From: Ignavibacteriales bacterium | Lineage (GTDB): Bacteria; Bacteroidota; Ignavibacteria; Ignavibacteriales; Melioribacteraceae | Length of the DNA: 64,000 bases | Direction of reading: 5' to 3' | Assembly (NCBI GenBank): GCA_026390795.1 | Contig: JAPLFG010000001.1 | Span: forward strand, 310,001 to 374,000 | Shown: piece by piece, positions 50,072 through 61,141 of the stretch | How the letters are laid out: the number at the start of each line of letters is the position of its first letter | How positions within the stretch are numbered: the stretch's first letter is position 1 | Made by a program: the position numbers and the translations under genes | Notes under the pieces: generated by a model | What the model was told of the DNA's origin: nothing | The model's database searches: none | Seen by the model: the letters and a program-made list of their open reading frames with translations, nothing else

Positions 50072-50650
50072 TTACGGTTGAACTTTTCTTGAACCCGGTT
50101 TGATTGCGGGGATATTTTGCTTGCACAACGGACATTCATCCGGGTTATAAGAGATTACCTCTAATTGTAGAGTACTAAACTGCGGTACACCAAACTGAAC
50201 TTTATTATTGCTTCTATCAACAATATAACCTACACCGGCAACAGTTCCGCCATTGTTTCTTACTATTTCCATTACTTCAAATACTGAACCGCCGGTAGTT
50301 ACAACATCCTCACAAACTAAATATTTTTTTCCTTCTTCAATATTAAAGCCGCGGCGGAGTTTTAAAATCTTTTCTTCTCTCTCAGCGAAAATCGATTTTT
50401 TACTCAGAAGTCGTGCAACTTCCTGACCTACAATAATTCCACCGATTGCCGGTGAAATTACGGTATCGATTTCAGTCCCCCTGAAATGATCTGCAATCAT
50501 ACCGCAAATAATTTCATTGTAGTTAGGATGCTGGAGTACTAGAGCACATTGAAAATATTGATTACTATGACGCCCCGACGTTAATAAAAAATGCCCATTT
50601 AAAAGGGCATTCGTATTCTGAAAAATTTCTAAAATATTTTGATTTGTCAT
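50072..50650 (-). CDS. pyrE: Orotate phosphoribosyltransferase
   Basis: Pyrimidine synthesis enzyme converting orotate and PRPP to OMP. Motifs: [49 protein letters not shown] and the PRPP loop [17 protein letters not shown]. 192 residues with an extra C-terminal tail containing CPLCKQ and IKPGSRK, as in several Bacteroidota/Thermus-like PyrE proteins. The start overlaps the phhB stop by 4 bp. Confidence 0.95.
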   Translation of the reverse strand: MTNQNILEIFQNTNALLNGHFLLTSGRHSNQYFQCALVLQHPNYNEIICGMIADHFRGTEIDTVISPAIGGIIVGQEVARLLSKKSIFAEREEKILKLRRGFNIEEGKKYLVCEDVVTTGGSVFEVMEIVRNNGGTVAGVGYIVDRSNNKVQFGVPQFSTLQLEVISYNPDECPLCKQNIPAIKPGSRKVQP

Positions 50651-50931
50651 TGTCTAATTGTGTCAATTATTTGAGCGAGGTTGAAATCATTTTCTGTTAT
50701 TCCACCTTCACTATGAGTTGAAATTGTGATTTTTAATTTATTCCATGAATGAAGGAGCAAATCCGGATGATGATCCATTTTCTCTGCTTCAAAGCCGACT
50801 TTCACTAAAAAAGCAACGGCATCTGAGAAACTCTTCAGCTTAAACTCCTTTACAAACGAGTCATCCAGATAAAACCAGCCGTTTAATAAAGCCAATTTTT
50901 CAGTTATCTCATCAGTGCTAAGTAATTTCAT
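50647..50931 (-). CDS. phhB: Pterin-4a-carbinolamine dehydratase
   Basis: Small (94 aa) PCD/DCoH family enzyme: [65 protein letters not shown]. The catalytic His pair is in KMDHHPD. It recycles pterin cofactors after aromatic hydroxylation; no hydroxylase is nearby, so the partner is unknown. It is translationally coupled to pyrE. Confidence 0.94.
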   Translation of the reverse strand: MKLLSTDEITEKLALLNGWFYLDDSFVKEFKLKSFSDAVAFLVKVGFEAEKMDHHPDLLLHSWNKLKITISTHSEGGITENDFNLAQIIDTIRQ

Positions 50932-50949
50932 TTACGTACCTTTCAAGGT

Positions 50950-53451
50950 TTACTCAACAGTTTCTTTCTCTTGATTATCTTGTTCCTCAGGTTCCGCTGT
51001 CTTACCGGCTACAAAATAAAGTTCTTCAGTATTTTTTTTATGCTTAACGACTATTTTATCACCTTCTTTGAAGTGACTTAGTAAAAGTTCTTCAGCTAAC
51101 GGATCTTCAACATATTTTTGAATTGCCCTTTTTAATGGTCTTGCTCCGAATTTTGGGTCAAATCCTTTATCTGCTAAAAATTCATTTGCAGATTTGTGAA
51201 GCTCGATACTCATCTTGTTATCGCTGATATTCTTAATCAAGTCTTTCATCTCAATTGAAATGATCTGCTTGATATCTTCCTTATCCAGGCTTCTGAAAAC
51301 TATAGTTTCATCGAGACGGTTAACAAATTCCGGGTTAAAGAGTTTTTTCATTGCATCTTCAACGGTATTTTTAAGATGAGAATACTGATCAGCTTCCGTT
51401 TCGCCGCCAAATCCAAATCCGCCAGTAGTTCGAATATCTCTTGTCCCAACATTCGAAGTCATTATAATAATTGTGTTCTTGAAATCCACTTTACGACCGA
51501 GACTATCTGTAAGAGTTCCGTCATCGAGAACTTGAAGGAGAATATTAAATACATCAGGATGAGCTTTTTCAATTTCATCAAAAAGAACAACAGAATAAGG
51601 TTTTCTTCTAACACGTTCTGTCAATTGTCCGCCTTCATCATAACCGACATAACCTGGAGGAGCACCAACTAGTCGGGATACAGCAAATTTTTCCATGTAC
51701 TCACTCATATCAATTCTAATAAGTGCATCCTCAGAGTCAAATAAATAACGAGCAAGTTCTTTGGCTAATTCTGTTTTACCAACGCCCGTTGGTCCAAGAA
51801 AAATAAATGTACCAATCGGTTTTGACGGTCTTTTTAATCCGGCACGCGTTCTTCTAATTGCTTTTGTTAGTCTCAAAACGGCTTCATCTTGCCCAACTAT
51901 TCTTCCCTTGAGAGCAGTCTCCATCTTCATTAATTTATCAGATTCAGCCTGAACAACCCTTGTAACAGGAATGCCGGTCATCATAGAAACAACCGTAGCC
52001 ATGTCATCTTCACTTACATCGTAAATGATATCTTTTGTTTTAGCATCCCATTCACGTTTAGCAATTTCCAGATCGGATTGAAGTGTTCTCTCTTTGTCAC
52101 GCAACCTAGCTGCTTCTTCATAATCCTGTTGTTTTACAACTTGAATCTTTAGTTGCTTAATTTTCTCAACTTCTTCTTCCAATCTCAATACTTCTTCTGA
52201 AACTGTGAAATTTCCCATATGAACACGCGATCCGGCTTCATCAAGAACATCGATGGCTTTATCCGGTAAATGACGGTCAGTTATATATCTCTCACTTAAA
52301 CGGACAGCAATTTCGATAGCTTGTTTTGAATAACGAACGTGATGATGTTCCTCATATTTAAACTTGATATGCTCAAGAATTTGAATTGTCTGGTCAACAG
52401 AAGGCGGTTCAACCATAACCTTTTGGAAACGGCGATCAAGAGCACCATCGGTTTCAATATATTTACGGTACTCATCTAGTGTAGTAGCTCCGATGCATTG
52501 TATATCGCCGCGTGCAAGAGCTGGTTTGAACATATTAGAAGCATCTAAAGACCCGGAAGCGCCACCGGCACCAACTATTGTATGTAGTTCATCAATGAAT
52601 AAAATAACATCATCCGCCTTCTCAAGTTCGGTCATTAGAGCTTTCATTCGTTCTTCAAATTGTCCACGGTATTTTGTTCCGGCTACCAAACCAGCTAGAT
52701 CAAGTGTAACAACTCTCTTCTCCTGTAAAATCCGGGGAACTTTCTTCTGAATTATTCTAAGAGCTAATCCTTCCGCAATTGCGGTCTTACCAACACCGGG
52801 TTCGCCAATCAACACCGGATTGTTTTTCTTTCTACGGCTTAAGACCTGCGCGACACGTTCAATTTCTTTTTCTCGTCCAATAACCGGATCAAGTTTATCA
52901 TCAATCGCTAATTTTGTGAGATCGCGACCAAAGTTATCGAGTACAGGAGTTTTTGTTTTGTCCTGCTTCTTTCCAGTTGCAAATTGAGGGGGTGTAGCAG
53001 CTTTTGATGGATCTTTACTGCTGAGAATGTTATTTAATTCTGCACGTGAGTTATCATACGTTAAATTAAATTGATGCAAAATCTGTGTTGCGATATTGTC
53101 TTCATCACGCAATAACGAGAGAAGTATATGTTCTGTTCCAATTACATCCGATTTATAAATCTTAGACTCAATTTGAGTGATCTTCAAAACTTTTTCGGCT
53201 TGTTTTGTCAACGGAATGTTTCCGATTGTCAAAGTTCCGCCTGAAGTTCTGACTGTATCTTCAATTGCCTTTTTTAACTTTACTAAGTCAACGTCAAGAT
53301 TACGTAGAATGCGTACGGCAACACCCTGTCCTTCTCTTATAATCCCAAGCAATAAGTGCTCGGTTCCAATATAATCATGCCCAAGTCTTAAGGCTTCTTC
53401 GCGACTTAATCTGATTACTTCCTGCACCCGTTCCGAAAAATTTCCTTCCAT
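50950..53451 (-). CDS. clpC: ATP-dependent Clp protease ATPase subunit ClpC
   Basis: Hexameric AAA+ unfoldase. Clp-N repeats (residues 1-140, with [19 protein letters not shown]), D1 ATPase with [13 protein letters not shown] and Walker [11 protein letters not shown]-domain coiled coil with UVR-like motif [15 protein letters not shown]2 with [12 protein letters not shown] and [14 protein letters not shown], and the C-terminal D2-small domain. The open frame starts at 53490; the ATG at 53449-53451 ([10 protein letters not shown]), with AAAGGAA seven bases before it, is the right start (833 aa). No mcsAB or ctsR genes are adjacent. Confidence 0.96.
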   Translation of the reverse strand: MEGNFSERVQEVIRLSREEALRLGHDYIGTEHLLLGIIREGQGVAVRILRNLDVDLVKLKKAIEDTVRTSGGTLTIGNIPLTKQAEKVLKITQIESKIYKSDVIGTEHILLSLLRDEDNIATQILHQFNLTYDNSRAELNNILSSKDPSKAATPPQFATGKKQDKTKTPVLDNFGRDLTKLAIDDKLDPVIGREKEIERVAQVLSRRKKNNPVLIGEPGVGKTAIAEGLALRIIQKKVPRILQEKRVVTLDLAGLVAGTKYRGQFEERMKALMTELEKADDVILFIDELHTIVGAGGASGSLDASNMFKPALARGDIQCIGATTLDEYRKYIETDGALDRRFQKVMVEPPSVDQTIQILEHIKFKYEEHHHVRYSKQAIEIAVRLSERYITDRHLPDKAIDVLDEAGSRVHMGNFTVSEEVLRLEEEVEKIKQLKIQVVKQQDYEEAARLRDKERTLQSDLEIAKREWDAKTKDIIYDVSEDDMATVVSMMTGIPVTRVVQAESDKLMKMETALKGRIVGQDEAVLRLTKAIRRTRAGLKRPSKPIGTFIFLGPTGVGKTELAKELARYLFDSEDALIRIDMSEYMEKFAVSRLVGAPPGYVGYDEGGQLTERVRRKPYSVVLFDEIEKAHPDVFNILLQVLDDGTLTDSLGRKVDFKNTIIIMTSNVGTRDIRTTGGFGFGGETEADQYSHLKNTVEDAMKKLFNPEFVNRLDETIVFRSLDKEDIKQIISIEMKDLIKNISDNKMSIELHKSANEFLADKGFDPKFGARPLKRAIQKYVEDPLAEELLLSHFKEGDKIVVKHKKNTEELYFVAGKTAEPEEQDNQEKETVE

Positions 53452-53641
53452 ATCATTTCCTTTATTATTCTTTATGTGTAAACAGCACACTTATTCAAAT
53501 GGTTTCCAATGCAAATATATAGATTGATTTTACTCATATCAAGGAACATCGGCATTGATGAATAAAGACGTTTGTTAAATTCAGAAATTGTAATAATGAA
53601 ATTGAATTGATATCTTGTATTTGGTTAATAAAGGAGAAATA

Positions 53642-54637
53642 ATGGAAGCTTTGACCGGTTTATCGGTAATGATAATAGTAGTATCTATAATTGTCCTCAT
53701 GATGATCTTATATTTCGTCCCGATCGGACTTTGGATTACTGCTTATTTTTCAGGTGTAAAAGTTAAAATTTTCAAAGATTTGATTGGAATGCGTTTAAGA
53801 AAAGTTTCACCTCAAGTAATTGTCCGCAATTTGATTGCCGGTACAAAAGCTGGTATTCCGTTAAATTCCTCGTTATTGGAAGCACATTTTCTAGCCGGCG
53901 GAAACGTAACAAAAGTAGTAAACGCTTTAATCTCTGCTAATAAAGCTAATCTTGATCTCGGATTTTCAAAAGCCGCAGCAATTGATCTTGCCGGGCGTGA
54001 TGTACTTGAAGCCGTGAAGATGTCAGTTAATCCGAAGGTTATTGAAACTCCGCTTGTTTCCGGTGTTGCAAAAGATGGAATTCAATTGAAGGCAATGGCA
54101 AGAGTTACTGTTAGAACAAATCTGGAAAGATTAGTCGGCGGCGCCGGCGAAGCAACAATTTTAGCACGTGTTGGAGAAGGTATTGTTTCTACAATTGGAT
54201 CGAGTATTTCTCATAAAGAAGTTCTCGAAAATCCGGATAAAATTTCAAAAGTCGTGCTATCGAAAGGATTAGATGCCGGTACAGCCTATGAAATTCTTTC
54301 AATTGATATTGCTGATGTTGATGTCGGATCAAACATCGGTGCAATTCTTCAGACAAATCAAGCGGAGGCTGATCTTAAGGTTGCTAGAGCAAAGGCAGAA
54401 GAGCGACGCGCCGCAGCAGTTGCTTTAGAACAAGAAATGAGCGCTGAAGTTGCACGTATGCGTGCTAAAGTTGTTGAAGCCGAATCTGAAATTCCGAGAG
54501 CAATTGCGGATGCGTTTCATAAAGGAAATCTCGGTGTTATGGATTATTATAATCTTAGAAATATTCAGTCGGATACGGAAATGAGAAACTCAATTGCTAA
54601 ACCGGATGACAAGAAGAACAAAGATACAAATGGATAA
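53642..54637 (+). CDS. floA: Flotillin-like protein FloA
   Basis: Membrane-microdomain scaffold protein. One N-terminal hairpin helix ([30 protein letters not shown]) and then the SPFH-like domain: [50 protein letters not shown], followed by a Glu/Ala-rich coiled coil ([26 protein letters not shown]). The start is ATG 53642 with AAAGGAG six bases before it, giving 331 residues, normal for the family. Divergent from clpC. Confidence 0.95.
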   Translation: MEALTGLSVMIIVVSIIVLMMILYFVPIGLWITAYFSGVKVKIFKDLIGMRLRKVSPQVIVRNLIAGTKAGIPLNSSLLEAHFLAGGNVTKVVNALISANKANLDLGFSKAAAIDLAGRDVLEAVKMSVNPKVIETPLVSGVAKDGIQLKAMARVTVRTNLERLVGGAGEATILARVGEGIVSTIGSSISHKEVLENPDKISKVVLSKGLDAGTAYEILSIDIADVDVGSNIGAILQTNQAEADLKVARAKAEERRAAAVALEQEMSAEVARMRAKVVEAESEIPRAIADAFHKGNLGVMDYYNLRNIQSDTEMRNSIAKPDDKKNKDTNG

Positions 54638-55151
54638 TATATTTCAACTGTTAATATTTCTTTTTGTCATTTATACAATATTTAATACAATAGCTGGTAA
54701 AAAGAAACCGCAGAATACGGGCAAAAAAATTCCTCAAGAGAATCCGGGAGAAGAAGAAACTGAAACTTCTCCCAATTCTCAATATTCACCTACCGATGTC
54801 TTACAAGATTTGTTCGGAATGAAAATTCCAAAAACCGGTAGTGAGTATGAAACATATTCTTCAAATAAATATCCGTCCAATTATGAGACCGGTGGTGAAG
54901 ATACTCTCAATCAGATTGAGCCGGAGCGAGTAAAATTACCGGATATTGATTACGATAAACTGCCTTCTCTTGAAACTCAGCAAAAAAATATTTCTGTCCC
55001 GGAAGAAGAAATTCATAAAGCTTATGAAGTTGGATTCAGTTTTAATTCCCGGACAACCGATTTAAAACAAAAAATTAAAAGCGCAAAAACACTTCAAGAA
55101 TTATATCTGATATCAGAAATTCTTAATAAGCCAAAAGCCCATCGTAGATAA
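54630..55151 (+). CDS. Membrane-anchored acidic protein of unknown function (173 aa)
   Basis: An N-terminal membrane helix ([19 protein letters not shown]) is followed by a low-complexity, charged and proline-rich region (about 25-120) and a helical C-terminus ([26 protein letters not shown]). No family recognised. The frame is open from 54594, but the ATG at 54630 (MDNIFQLL) overlapping the end of floA by 8 bp is preferred. The stop shares a base with the helicase start. Co-transcription with floA suggests a membrane role. Confidence 0.72.
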   Translation: MDNIFQLLIFLFVIYTIFNTIAGKKKPQNTGKKIPQENPGEEETETSPNSQYSPTDVLQDLFGMKIPKTGSEYETYSSNKYPSNYETGGEDTLNQIEPERVKLPDIDYDKLPSLETQQKNISVPEEEIHKAYEVGFSFNSRTTDLKQKIKSAKTLQELYLISEILNKPKAHRR

Positions 55152-57145
55152 TGGCGAGAAAATACATCCTCAGAAGAACTGCTTTAGTAGAAGAGCACAA
55201 ACCGATTGTTGATGAATCCCGCTTTCAGATTAATTATCGTGAAGAACTTAACCCGGCACAATACGAAGCTGTAAGCGCAGTTGAAGGAAGTTATCTAATC
55301 ATTGCCGGTGCAGGAAGTGGAAAAACAAGAACATTAGTTTACCGAGTTGCCCGATTAACCGAATTAGGTTATGACCCATCTTCAATATTACTTCTTACAT
55401 TTACAAGAAAAGCTGCCAAAGAGATGATGGATAGGGCGGCAATTCTTCTTGATAACCGATGTTCTAAAATTAACGGCGGTACGTTTCATTCATTCGCAAA
55501 TATTGTATTGCGTAAATACGCTAAAGCTGTAAATCTTGAGAATGGTTTTACCATCCTTGATCAGACCGACAGTGAAGATGTAATTAATTTAATCCGCGGG
55601 CAGTTGAATCTATCGCAGCATAAAAAGCGATTTCCCAATAAAGCAACAATTTTCAAGGTTCTCAGTTTCAGTGCCAACACCGAACGAAAGGTTGAAGATA
55701 TTTTAGAAGAAGAATATCCTCACTTTGCAGAATACACGGAGAAAATTTTAGAGATTCAGAAAATTTATACCTCTTACAAAAGAAAAAACAATTTACTCGA
55801 TTATGATGATCTGCTGATATTCCTACGGGATTTTTTGTTAGGGCAGGGTCCGGCTGCAAAATCGTTTTTGTCAACAATCAAGTTTGTTATGGTTGATGAA
55901 TACCAGGATACGAATAAACTTCAAGCGGAGATAATACAAGGACTTTCGCAGATCAATCAAAATGTGATGGTTGTTGGTGATGATTCTCAGTCGATCTACT
56001 CATTCCGCGGCGCGAATTTTAAGAACATTATGGAGTTTCCAAAACTTTTCAGAAATGTAAAAATTATAACGCTTGAAGAAAATTACCGCAGTACTCAGGA
56101 GATTCTGAATTTCTCCAATCATATAATTGAATTCGCAGTAGAAAAATATCCGAAACATCTATACACAAGGAAAACAGGCGGTGAGCTACCTGGTATTATC
56201 TCTGCGGCAAATGAAAATATGCAGTCTCGTTTTATTGTAGAAAGAATTTTAGAATTGCGGGAAGAAGGTGTTCCGTTAAAAGATATTTCAATTCTCTTCC
56301 GTTCATCTTTCCATTCTTTTAATCTTGAGATTGAATTAAATAAAGCTAATGTGCCGTATGTAAAATTCGGCGGAATGAAATTTATTGAAACGGCACATGT
56401 AAAAGATGTATTGGCATTTCTTCGGATCTCAGCCAATCCGGTTGATTTTGTTAGCTGGTACCGTGTTCTCTTACTACACGAAGGAATCGGTCCAAAAAAG
56501 GCCCAGATGATTATGGATGAAATTGCAGCCAATAATCTTACGATTGATAAAATACCTGAAACGGCGGTAAGTAAAAATTATAACGACAGAATATTTAATT
56601 TGTTCAATCTTCTTCATCAAATGCATGTTAAAAACCAGTCGCCGGCGGAAAAAACCGAACTTGCATTTAATTATTACGAACCGTTATTTAAAGAAAAATA
56701 TGACGATTGGAATAAAAGGAAAAAGGATTTGGAAATTTTCATGAATCTTGCGGAAAATTATAGAAGTCTGGATAGTTTTCTTTCCGATATGGCGCTTGAA
56801 CCACCGCACGACAGTGTTACAGATATCGAAGCAGAAGATAAAGATAAGGAGCGTTTAACTCTTTCTACTATTCATTCTGCAAAGGGACTTGAATGGCACA
56901 CGGTTTTTATTCTTCATGCAATAGAGGGCTTCTTCCCTTCATCGCAATCAGTTGATAAAGTAGAGTCGCTTGAAGAAGAAAGGCGTTTAATGTATGTAGC
57001 TTCAACAAGAGCAAAACAAAATTTATATGTTTGTTACCCGATGCAGATATTTGACCGTCATCAAGGGATTACGTTTGCAAAGCCGTCACGTTTTATTGAT
57101 GGAATTGCCGACGAGATGGCGGAACAGTGGCTTCTGGAAGAATAA
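55151..57145 (+). CDS. UvrD/PcrA-type ATP-dependent DNA helicase
   Basis: Superfamily 1A 3'-5' helicase (664 aa). Motif Q/I: LNPAQYEAVSAVEGSYLIIAGAGSGKTRTL; Ia TFTRKAAKEM; II VDEYQDTN; III VVGDDSQSIYSFRGA; IV EENYRSTQEIL; V LSTIHSAKGLEWHTVF; VI RRLMYVASTRAK. It is shorter than UvrD/PcrA (about 720-750) and has no clear C-terminal Tudor tail, so which paralogue it is remains open. Roles are DNA repair and replication restart. Confidence 0.95.
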   Translation: MARKYILRRTALVEEHKPIVDESRFQINYREELNPAQYEAVSAVEGSYLIIAGAGSGKTRTLVYRVARLTELGYDPSSILLLTFTRKAAKEMMDRAAILLDNRCSKINGGTFHSFANIVLRKYAKAVNLENGFTILDQTDSEDVINLIRGQLNLSQHKKRFPNKATIFKVLSFSANTERKVEDILEEEYPHFAEYTEKILEIQKIYTSYKRKNNLLDYDDLLIFLRDFLLGQGPAAKSFLSTIKFVMVDEYQDTNKLQAEIIQGLSQINQNVMVVGDDSQSIYSFRGANFKNIMEFPKLFRNVKIITLEENYRSTQEILNFSNHIIEFAVEKYPKHLYTRKTGGELPGIISAANENMQSRFIVERILELREEGVPLKDISILFRSSFHSFNLEIELNKANVPYVKFGGMKFIETAHVKDVLAFLRISANPVDFVSWYRVLLLHEGIGPKKAQMIMDEIAANNLTIDKIPETAVSKNYNDRIFNLFNLLHQMHVKNQSPAEKTELAFNYYEPLFKEKYDDWNKRKKDLEIFMNLAENYRSLDSFLSDMALEPPHDSVTDIEAEDKDKERLTLSTIHSAKGLEWHTVFILHAIEGFFPSSQSVDKVESLEEERRLMYVASTRAKQNLYVCYPMQIFDRHQGITFAKPSRFIDGIADEMAEQWLLEE

Positions 57146-57270
57146 CCGATTAATTATTAACTAACTGTAAACCAAAAATAATTATCATGTTTCTTTTTCA
57201 CTCTCAATCAAATGTTTCATTTAATTATTCAATCAGCTATCTTGCTATTAAGAAAATTAGAAGACAAAAA

Positions 57271-57672
57271 ATGTTTGACGCAAAAGAATTAGCACGTAAA
57301 GCAGTTGAAGCAAAGAGCAAAGCTCTTCCCACATATTCCAACTTTCACGTTGGAGCGGCATTGTTGACGGAAAAAGGTGTTATTTACAAAGGTGCTAATA
57401 TTGAAAATTCGTCATACGGATTAACAATATGTGCCGAGAGAACAGCTGTATTTCAAGCAATTCTTGATGGTGAAAGAAAATTTGAAGCGATTGCAATTGC
57501 AGGCGACTCGGAAGATTTTCTTCCTCCTTGCGGTGCATGCAGACAAGTACTTGCAGACCTTTGCGGAAAAGATCTTGAAGTAATTTTAACAAATCAGAAA
57601 GGTGAAATTAAAACATTTAGATTAGAGGAACTTCTTCCTTTTTCTTTCGGCGAGGAATTTTTAAAACCATGA
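57271..57672 (+). CDS. cdd: Cytidine deaminase
   Basis: Homotetrameric zinc enzyme converting cytidine to uridine. Signature [18 protein letters not shown] (Cys ligand and catalytic Glu) and [10 protein letters not shown] (two Cys ligands). The frame opens at 57187, but ATG 57271 ([11 protein letters not shown]) gives the normal length of 133 residues. First gene of a nucleoside-salvage set; its stop overlaps the tdk start (ATGATGG, 4 bp). Confidence 0.96.
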   Translation: MFDAKELARKAVEAKSKALPTYSNFHVGAALLTEKGVIYKGANIENSSYGLTICAERTAVFQAILDGERKFEAIAIAGDSEDFLPPCGACRQVLADLCGKDLEVILTNQKGEIKTFRLEELLPFSFGEEFLKP

Positions 57673-58241
57673 TGGAATTTACTCCCCACTCAAGTCCTAG
57701 TAACACCGGTTGGATAGAAGTCGTTGCCGGATGTATGTTCAGCGGTAAAACAGAAGAATTGATTAGAAGATTACGCAGAGCTAATATAGCCCGCCTAAAT
57801 GTAAAAATATTCAAACCGAAGATTGATATTCGCTACTCTGAATGTGAAATTGTTTCTCACAGCGAACAATCTATGCCTTCTATTCTTGTTGACTCGCCAA
57901 ATGAAATATTAACCTTATCCGAAGATGCTCAGGTTGTTGGAATTGATGAAGCTCAGTTTTTCAGTAATGATTTAGTCGAAGTTTGTAATAAGCTTGCTAA
58001 TCAAGGCAAACGTGTTATTGTTGTCGGACTTGATCAGGATTACCGCGGGATTCCATTTGAACCAATGCCGCAGCTTCTTGCAATTGCAGAATATATTACA
58101 AAAACTTTAGCTATTTGTGTCGTATGCGGAAATCCAGCCGATAAAACTCAACGCAAAGTTGTTTCAACAGAACGTGTGCTCGTTGGTGCTGCAGATAGTT
58201 ATGAAGCCCGCTGCCGAAAATGTCATTACATTCCTGAATAA
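57669..58241 (+). CDS. tdk: Thymidine kinase (type II)
   Basis: Zn-containing thymidine kinase phosphorylating dT with ATP. P-loop [20 protein letters not shown], Walker B-like [13 protein letters not shown], lasso and zinc Cys pairs CVVCGNPA and CRKCHYIP, substrate loop ESYEARC-like DSYEAR. 190 residues, typical. Coupled to cdd and followed by a nucleoside transporter gene after 15 bp. Confidence 0.96.
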   Translation: MMEFTPHSSPSNTGWIEVVAGCMFSGKTEELIRRLRRANIARLNVKIFKPKIDIRYSECEIVSHSEQSMPSILVDSPNEILTLSEDAQVVGIDEAQFFSNDLVEVCNKLANQGKRVIVVGLDQDYRGIPFEPMPQLLAIAEYITKTLAICVVCGNPADKTQRKVVSTERVLVGAADSYEARCRKCHYIPE

Positions 58242-58256
58242 ACAAATAGGACCTAA

Positions 58257-59609
58257 ATGGAATTCTTTATATCTCTCTTAAGAGGCATTGGCGGAATAAT
58301 TATTTTACTTGGCATTGCATTTATTTTTTCAAATAATAAAAGGAAAATTAACTGGCGTCTTGTTGCAACAGGCATAACTATTCAGATTCTTTTTGCCATT
58401 TTTATTCTTCATAGTGAAACATTGCGGCATTGGTTCTTCCCTCTTGGTTGGCCAAAAGATTTAGTTAACTGGTTAGGGACTGCAATCGTAAGTCTGCTTG
58501 GCTTCACAATAGAAGGATCCAAATTTGTATTCGGAAAATTAGCTAACAGTTATGGCCCGGACAGTTTAGGGTTTTATTTTGCCTTTCAGGTATTACCAAC
58601 TATCATTTTTGTGTCCGCTCTCACCTCTCTTCTTTATTATCTGGGAATTCTTCAGCTGGTTGTAAAAGGGATGGCCTGGGTAATGGCTAAACTAATGGGA
58701 ACAAGCGGAGCTGAATCTCTTTCAAACACAGCAAATATTTTTGTGGGACAAACGGAAGCGCCTTTGCTGATAAGACCTTACATTGAAAAAATGACTAACT
58801 CTGAACTCCTAACAATTATGATTGGCGGTATGGCAACTATTGCCGGTGGTGTAATGGCAAGTTACATTCAGATGCTTGGACAAACTTTTGCCGAGGTTTA
58901 TAAGATAAGTATTCAAGACGCTCAAATTAAATTCGCTATTCAACTACTTGCCGCAAGTACAATGGCAGCACCCGCTTCTTTAGTTGTTGCAAAAATTCTT
59001 TATCCGGAAACCGGAGATCCTGTAACACGCGGAACCGTTAGGTTAAAAGTTGATAAAAATGCATCGAACGTGATTGAAGCAACTGCTAATGGTGCAGCGG
59101 ATGGTTTGCAGCTCGCACTAAATGTTGCCGGAATGCTTCTTGCGTTTATTGCTTTGATAGCTTTGGTAAATTATTTGTTCACCGGCTTGGGAGATTTAAT
59201 TGGAGTAAATAATTACCTGAGAGCAACATTTGGGGCACCGCTTTCTATGCAACTAATTTTTGGAGTCGTGCTGCGTTATCTTGCAGTTGGTATCGGAGTT
59301 CCATGGAACGATGCTTATAATTTCGGAAGTTTGATCGGCACCAAAGTAGTTTTGAATGAATTTGTTGCTTATGTTGATTTAACAACAATAATAAAAGCTG
59401 GGACCATGAGCCCTAAAGGTATGATGATGGCTACATATGCTCTGTGCGGGTTTGCCAATTTCTCTTCGATTGCAATACAAATCGGCGGTATCGGTCCATT
59501 AGCTCCATCCAGAAAAAAAGATATAGCCGCATTAGGATTAAGAGCTGTCCTTGGCGGTACAATAGCCACATTAATGACAGCAACACTTGCGGGAATACTT
59601 ATTCAATGA
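58257..59609 (+). CDS. nupC: Concentrative nucleoside transporter (NupC/CNT family)
   Basis: Inner-membrane nucleoside:cation symporter with about ten helices. CNT hallmarks: LPTIIFVSALTSLLYYLGILQ, GVEAxN-like variant in GTSGAESLSNTANIFVGQTEAPLLIRPY (QTEAPL), GGMATIAGGVMASYI, and YALCGFANFSSIAIQIGG. 450 residues. The enzymes encoded beside it use imported nucleosides. Overlaps punA by 4 bp (ATGA). Confidence 0.94.
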   Translation: MEFFISLLRGIGGIIILLGIAFIFSNNKRKINWRLVATGITIQILFAIFILHSETLRHWFFPLGWPKDLVNWLGTAIVSLLGFTIEGSKFVFGKLANSYGPDSLGFYFAFQVLPTIIFVSALTSLLYYLGILQLVVKGMAWVMAKLMGTSGAESLSNTANIFVGQTEAPLLIRPYIEKMTNSELLTIMIGGMATIAGGVMASYIQMLGQTFAEVYKISIQDAQIKFAIQLLAASTMAAPASLVVAKILYPETGDPVTRGTVRLKVDKNASNVIEATANGAADGLQLALNVAGMLLAFIALIALVNYLFTGLGDLIGVNNYLRATFGAPLSMQLIFGVVLRYLAVGIGVPWNDAYNFGSLIGTKVVLNEFVAYVDLTTIIKAGTMSPKGMMMATYALCGFANFSSIAIQIGGIGPLAPSRKKDIAALGLRAVLGGTIATLMTATLAGILIQ

Positions 59610-60427
59610 TAAATCTAAATGCTAAATATAGAGAGACCATAGAAGCTATAGTCAAAGAAATTCCATTTGAACCTGAGATCTGTTTGATTCTCGGAAGCGG
59701 ACTTGGCGATTTTGCCGAGAAAGTTGAAACTGTAAAATCAATTTCTACTGCTAAACTTCCTAATTATCCAATATCTACGGTGCAAGGTCATCAAGGTTAT
59801 CTTCATTTCTCAAAATATCATGATAAAAAACTTTTAATCGTTCAAGGAAGAATTCATTTTTATGAAGGTTACACATTGTCTCAATGCGTTCTCCCTGTTC
59901 ATGTTGCATCAAAATTGAATTGTAAAAAAATAATTTTAACTAATGCTGCCGGAGGAGTTAACCCGTATTATAAACCGGGTGATTTAATGCTTGCTTCTTC
60001 GTTAAATGGAATAAGTATTAAAACTGAATTGACAGAACTGATTGGTTTAGCTAGTCTTGACCAAAAAAATGAGTTGCTGGATTTTCCATCGCAAGAGATT
60101 AACGGAAAAATAAAATCCGCAGCACTCCAAGAAAAAATTCCTTTGCAAGAAGGAGTTTACTGGCTTACGAAAGGGCCGAGTTACGAAACTCCGGCAGAGA
60201 TTAAGATGATCCGTAAATTCGGCGGTGACGCAGTTGGTATGTCAACTGTGCATGAGGCAATATATGCAGCTTCAATTGGATTAAAAGCTGCTGCAATTTC
60301 TTGCGTTACAAATTATGCGGCCGGATTATCAGATCAAAAACTTTCGCATAAGGAAGTAATGGAAACTGCAGAGCGGGTTAAACATAACTTTGAACGTTTG
60401 GTAAAGAAAGCTATAGAGTTGTTATAG
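59606..60427 (+). CDS. punA: Purine nucleoside phosphorylase
   Basis: Trimeric PNP (family 2) that phosphorolyses guanosine/inosine. ICLILGSGLGDFAE (phosphate site), STVQGHQGYLHF, VQGRIHFYEGY, LTNAAGGVNP and GDAVGMSTVHEAIYAA. The open frame extends upstream to 59444 inside the transporter gene, but ATG 59606 (overlapping the transporter stop) gives the normal 273 residues. Last gene of the cdd-tdk-nupC-punA operon; overlaps the convergent rsmE gene by 6 bp. Confidence 0.95.
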   Translation: MINLNAKYRETIEAIVKEIPFEPEICLILGSGLGDFAEKVETVKSISTAKLPNYPISTVQGHQGYLHFSKYHDKKLLIVQGRIHFYEGYTLSQCVLPVHVASKLNCKKIILTNAAGGVNPYYKPGDLMLASSLNGISIKTELTELIGLASLDQKNELLDFPSQEINGKIKSAALQEKIPLQEGVYWLTKGPSYETPAEIKMIRKFGGDAVGMSTVHEAIYAASIGLKAAAISCVTNYAAGLSDQKLSHKEVMETAERVKHNFERLVKKAIELL

Positions 60428-61141
60428 AACGGTTGCTATCAATGAAGCCGCTGTTACAATTGCAGTTTCTGAACGTAACCTATTTTCTGTAAGACGAATT
60501 CTCATTTCTGAATTTGCAATTCTAAATTCATCTTCTGTAAATCCTCCCTCGGGACCAAAAATGAAGTAGTTATTAGTTATGAGTGATTGGTGATTATTTA
60601 ATAAAAATTGCTGAAAGGTTTGTTTGGCATTCTGGTCGAAAAGAATTTTTGTCCCGTCCAGTTTATATATTTCAGAAAGATTTTTTACGTACGACACTTT
60701 CGGCAGCCAAGCTCGGAGTGATTGTTTCATTGCGGCAACTAATATCTTTTCCCACCGGTCAATTTTTTCTCCTTTAGCAACCGTCCTTGTAGAATCGAAA
60801 ACAATAAAATTAGTAATCCCTAATTCAACAGATTTCTCAAGTGCGAATTCAAACCGGTCCGCACTCTTTAAGCGCGGAATGCAAAACCATATTTTTTCCG
60901 ATCTGTTTTCATATTGAGTTGACTTAATTACTTCGGCAACAACTATTTTTTTTCCTATCGATGTAATTGATGAAAGGTAGATTTTCCCGATTCCATCTGT
61001 AACATAGATTGAATCACTAACTTTATGCCGCATCACGTTAGTTATGTGATGACATTCTTCACCATCTATTGAAATTTTATTTCCAACAACTTGTTTATTA
61101 GTATAGTATAATTCAATATCAGAAAGAAAATCCGGCACCAA
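60422..61141 (-). CDS. rsmE: 16S rRNA (uracil(1498)-N(3))-methyltransferase
   Basis: SPOUT-class methyltransferase acting on 16S rRNA U1498. GEECHHITNVMRHKVSD, ALEKSVELGITNFIVFDS, KQSLRAWLPKVSYV, FIFGPEGGFTEDE and the C-terminal LRSETAIVTAASLI. 239 residues, normal. A heptamer-repeat-like string encodes NNHQSLITNNY just before the SAM-binding GPEGG loop. The start overlaps the 3' end of the BamA-like gene by 23 bp. Confidence 0.94.
   Translation of the reverse strand: MVPDFLSDIELYYTNKQVVGNKISIDGEECHHITNVMRHKVSDSIYVTDGIGKIYLSSITSIGKKIVVAEVIKSTQYENRSEKIWFCIPRLKSADRFEFALEKSVELGITNFIVFDSTRTVAKGEKIDRWEKILVAAMKQSLRAWLPKVSYVKNLSEIYKLDGTKILFDQNAKQTFQQFLLNNHQSLITNNYFIFGPEGGFTEDEFRIANSEMRIRLTENRLRSETAIVTAASLIATVL
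60568..60597. repeat. Heptamer repeat inside rsmE
   Basis: On the minus strand the coding sequence runs AATCACC-AATCACT-CATAACT-AATAACT, four imperfect heptamers encoding the low-complexity NNHQSLITNN of RsmE. It resembles the tandem repeat at 44406-44433. Confidence 0.5.

Noticed and set aside
50588-50612. Strong hairpin ATGCCC-atttaaaa-GGGCAT in pyrE
   Set aside because: It lies inside conserved PyrE coding sequence ([11 protein letters not shown] region), so it is not a terminator; an attenuation role is unsupported.
57187-57270. N-terminal extension of cytidine deaminase as signal peptide
   Set aside because: The extra 28 residues are not conserved in the family and the internal ATG gives the standard enzyme.
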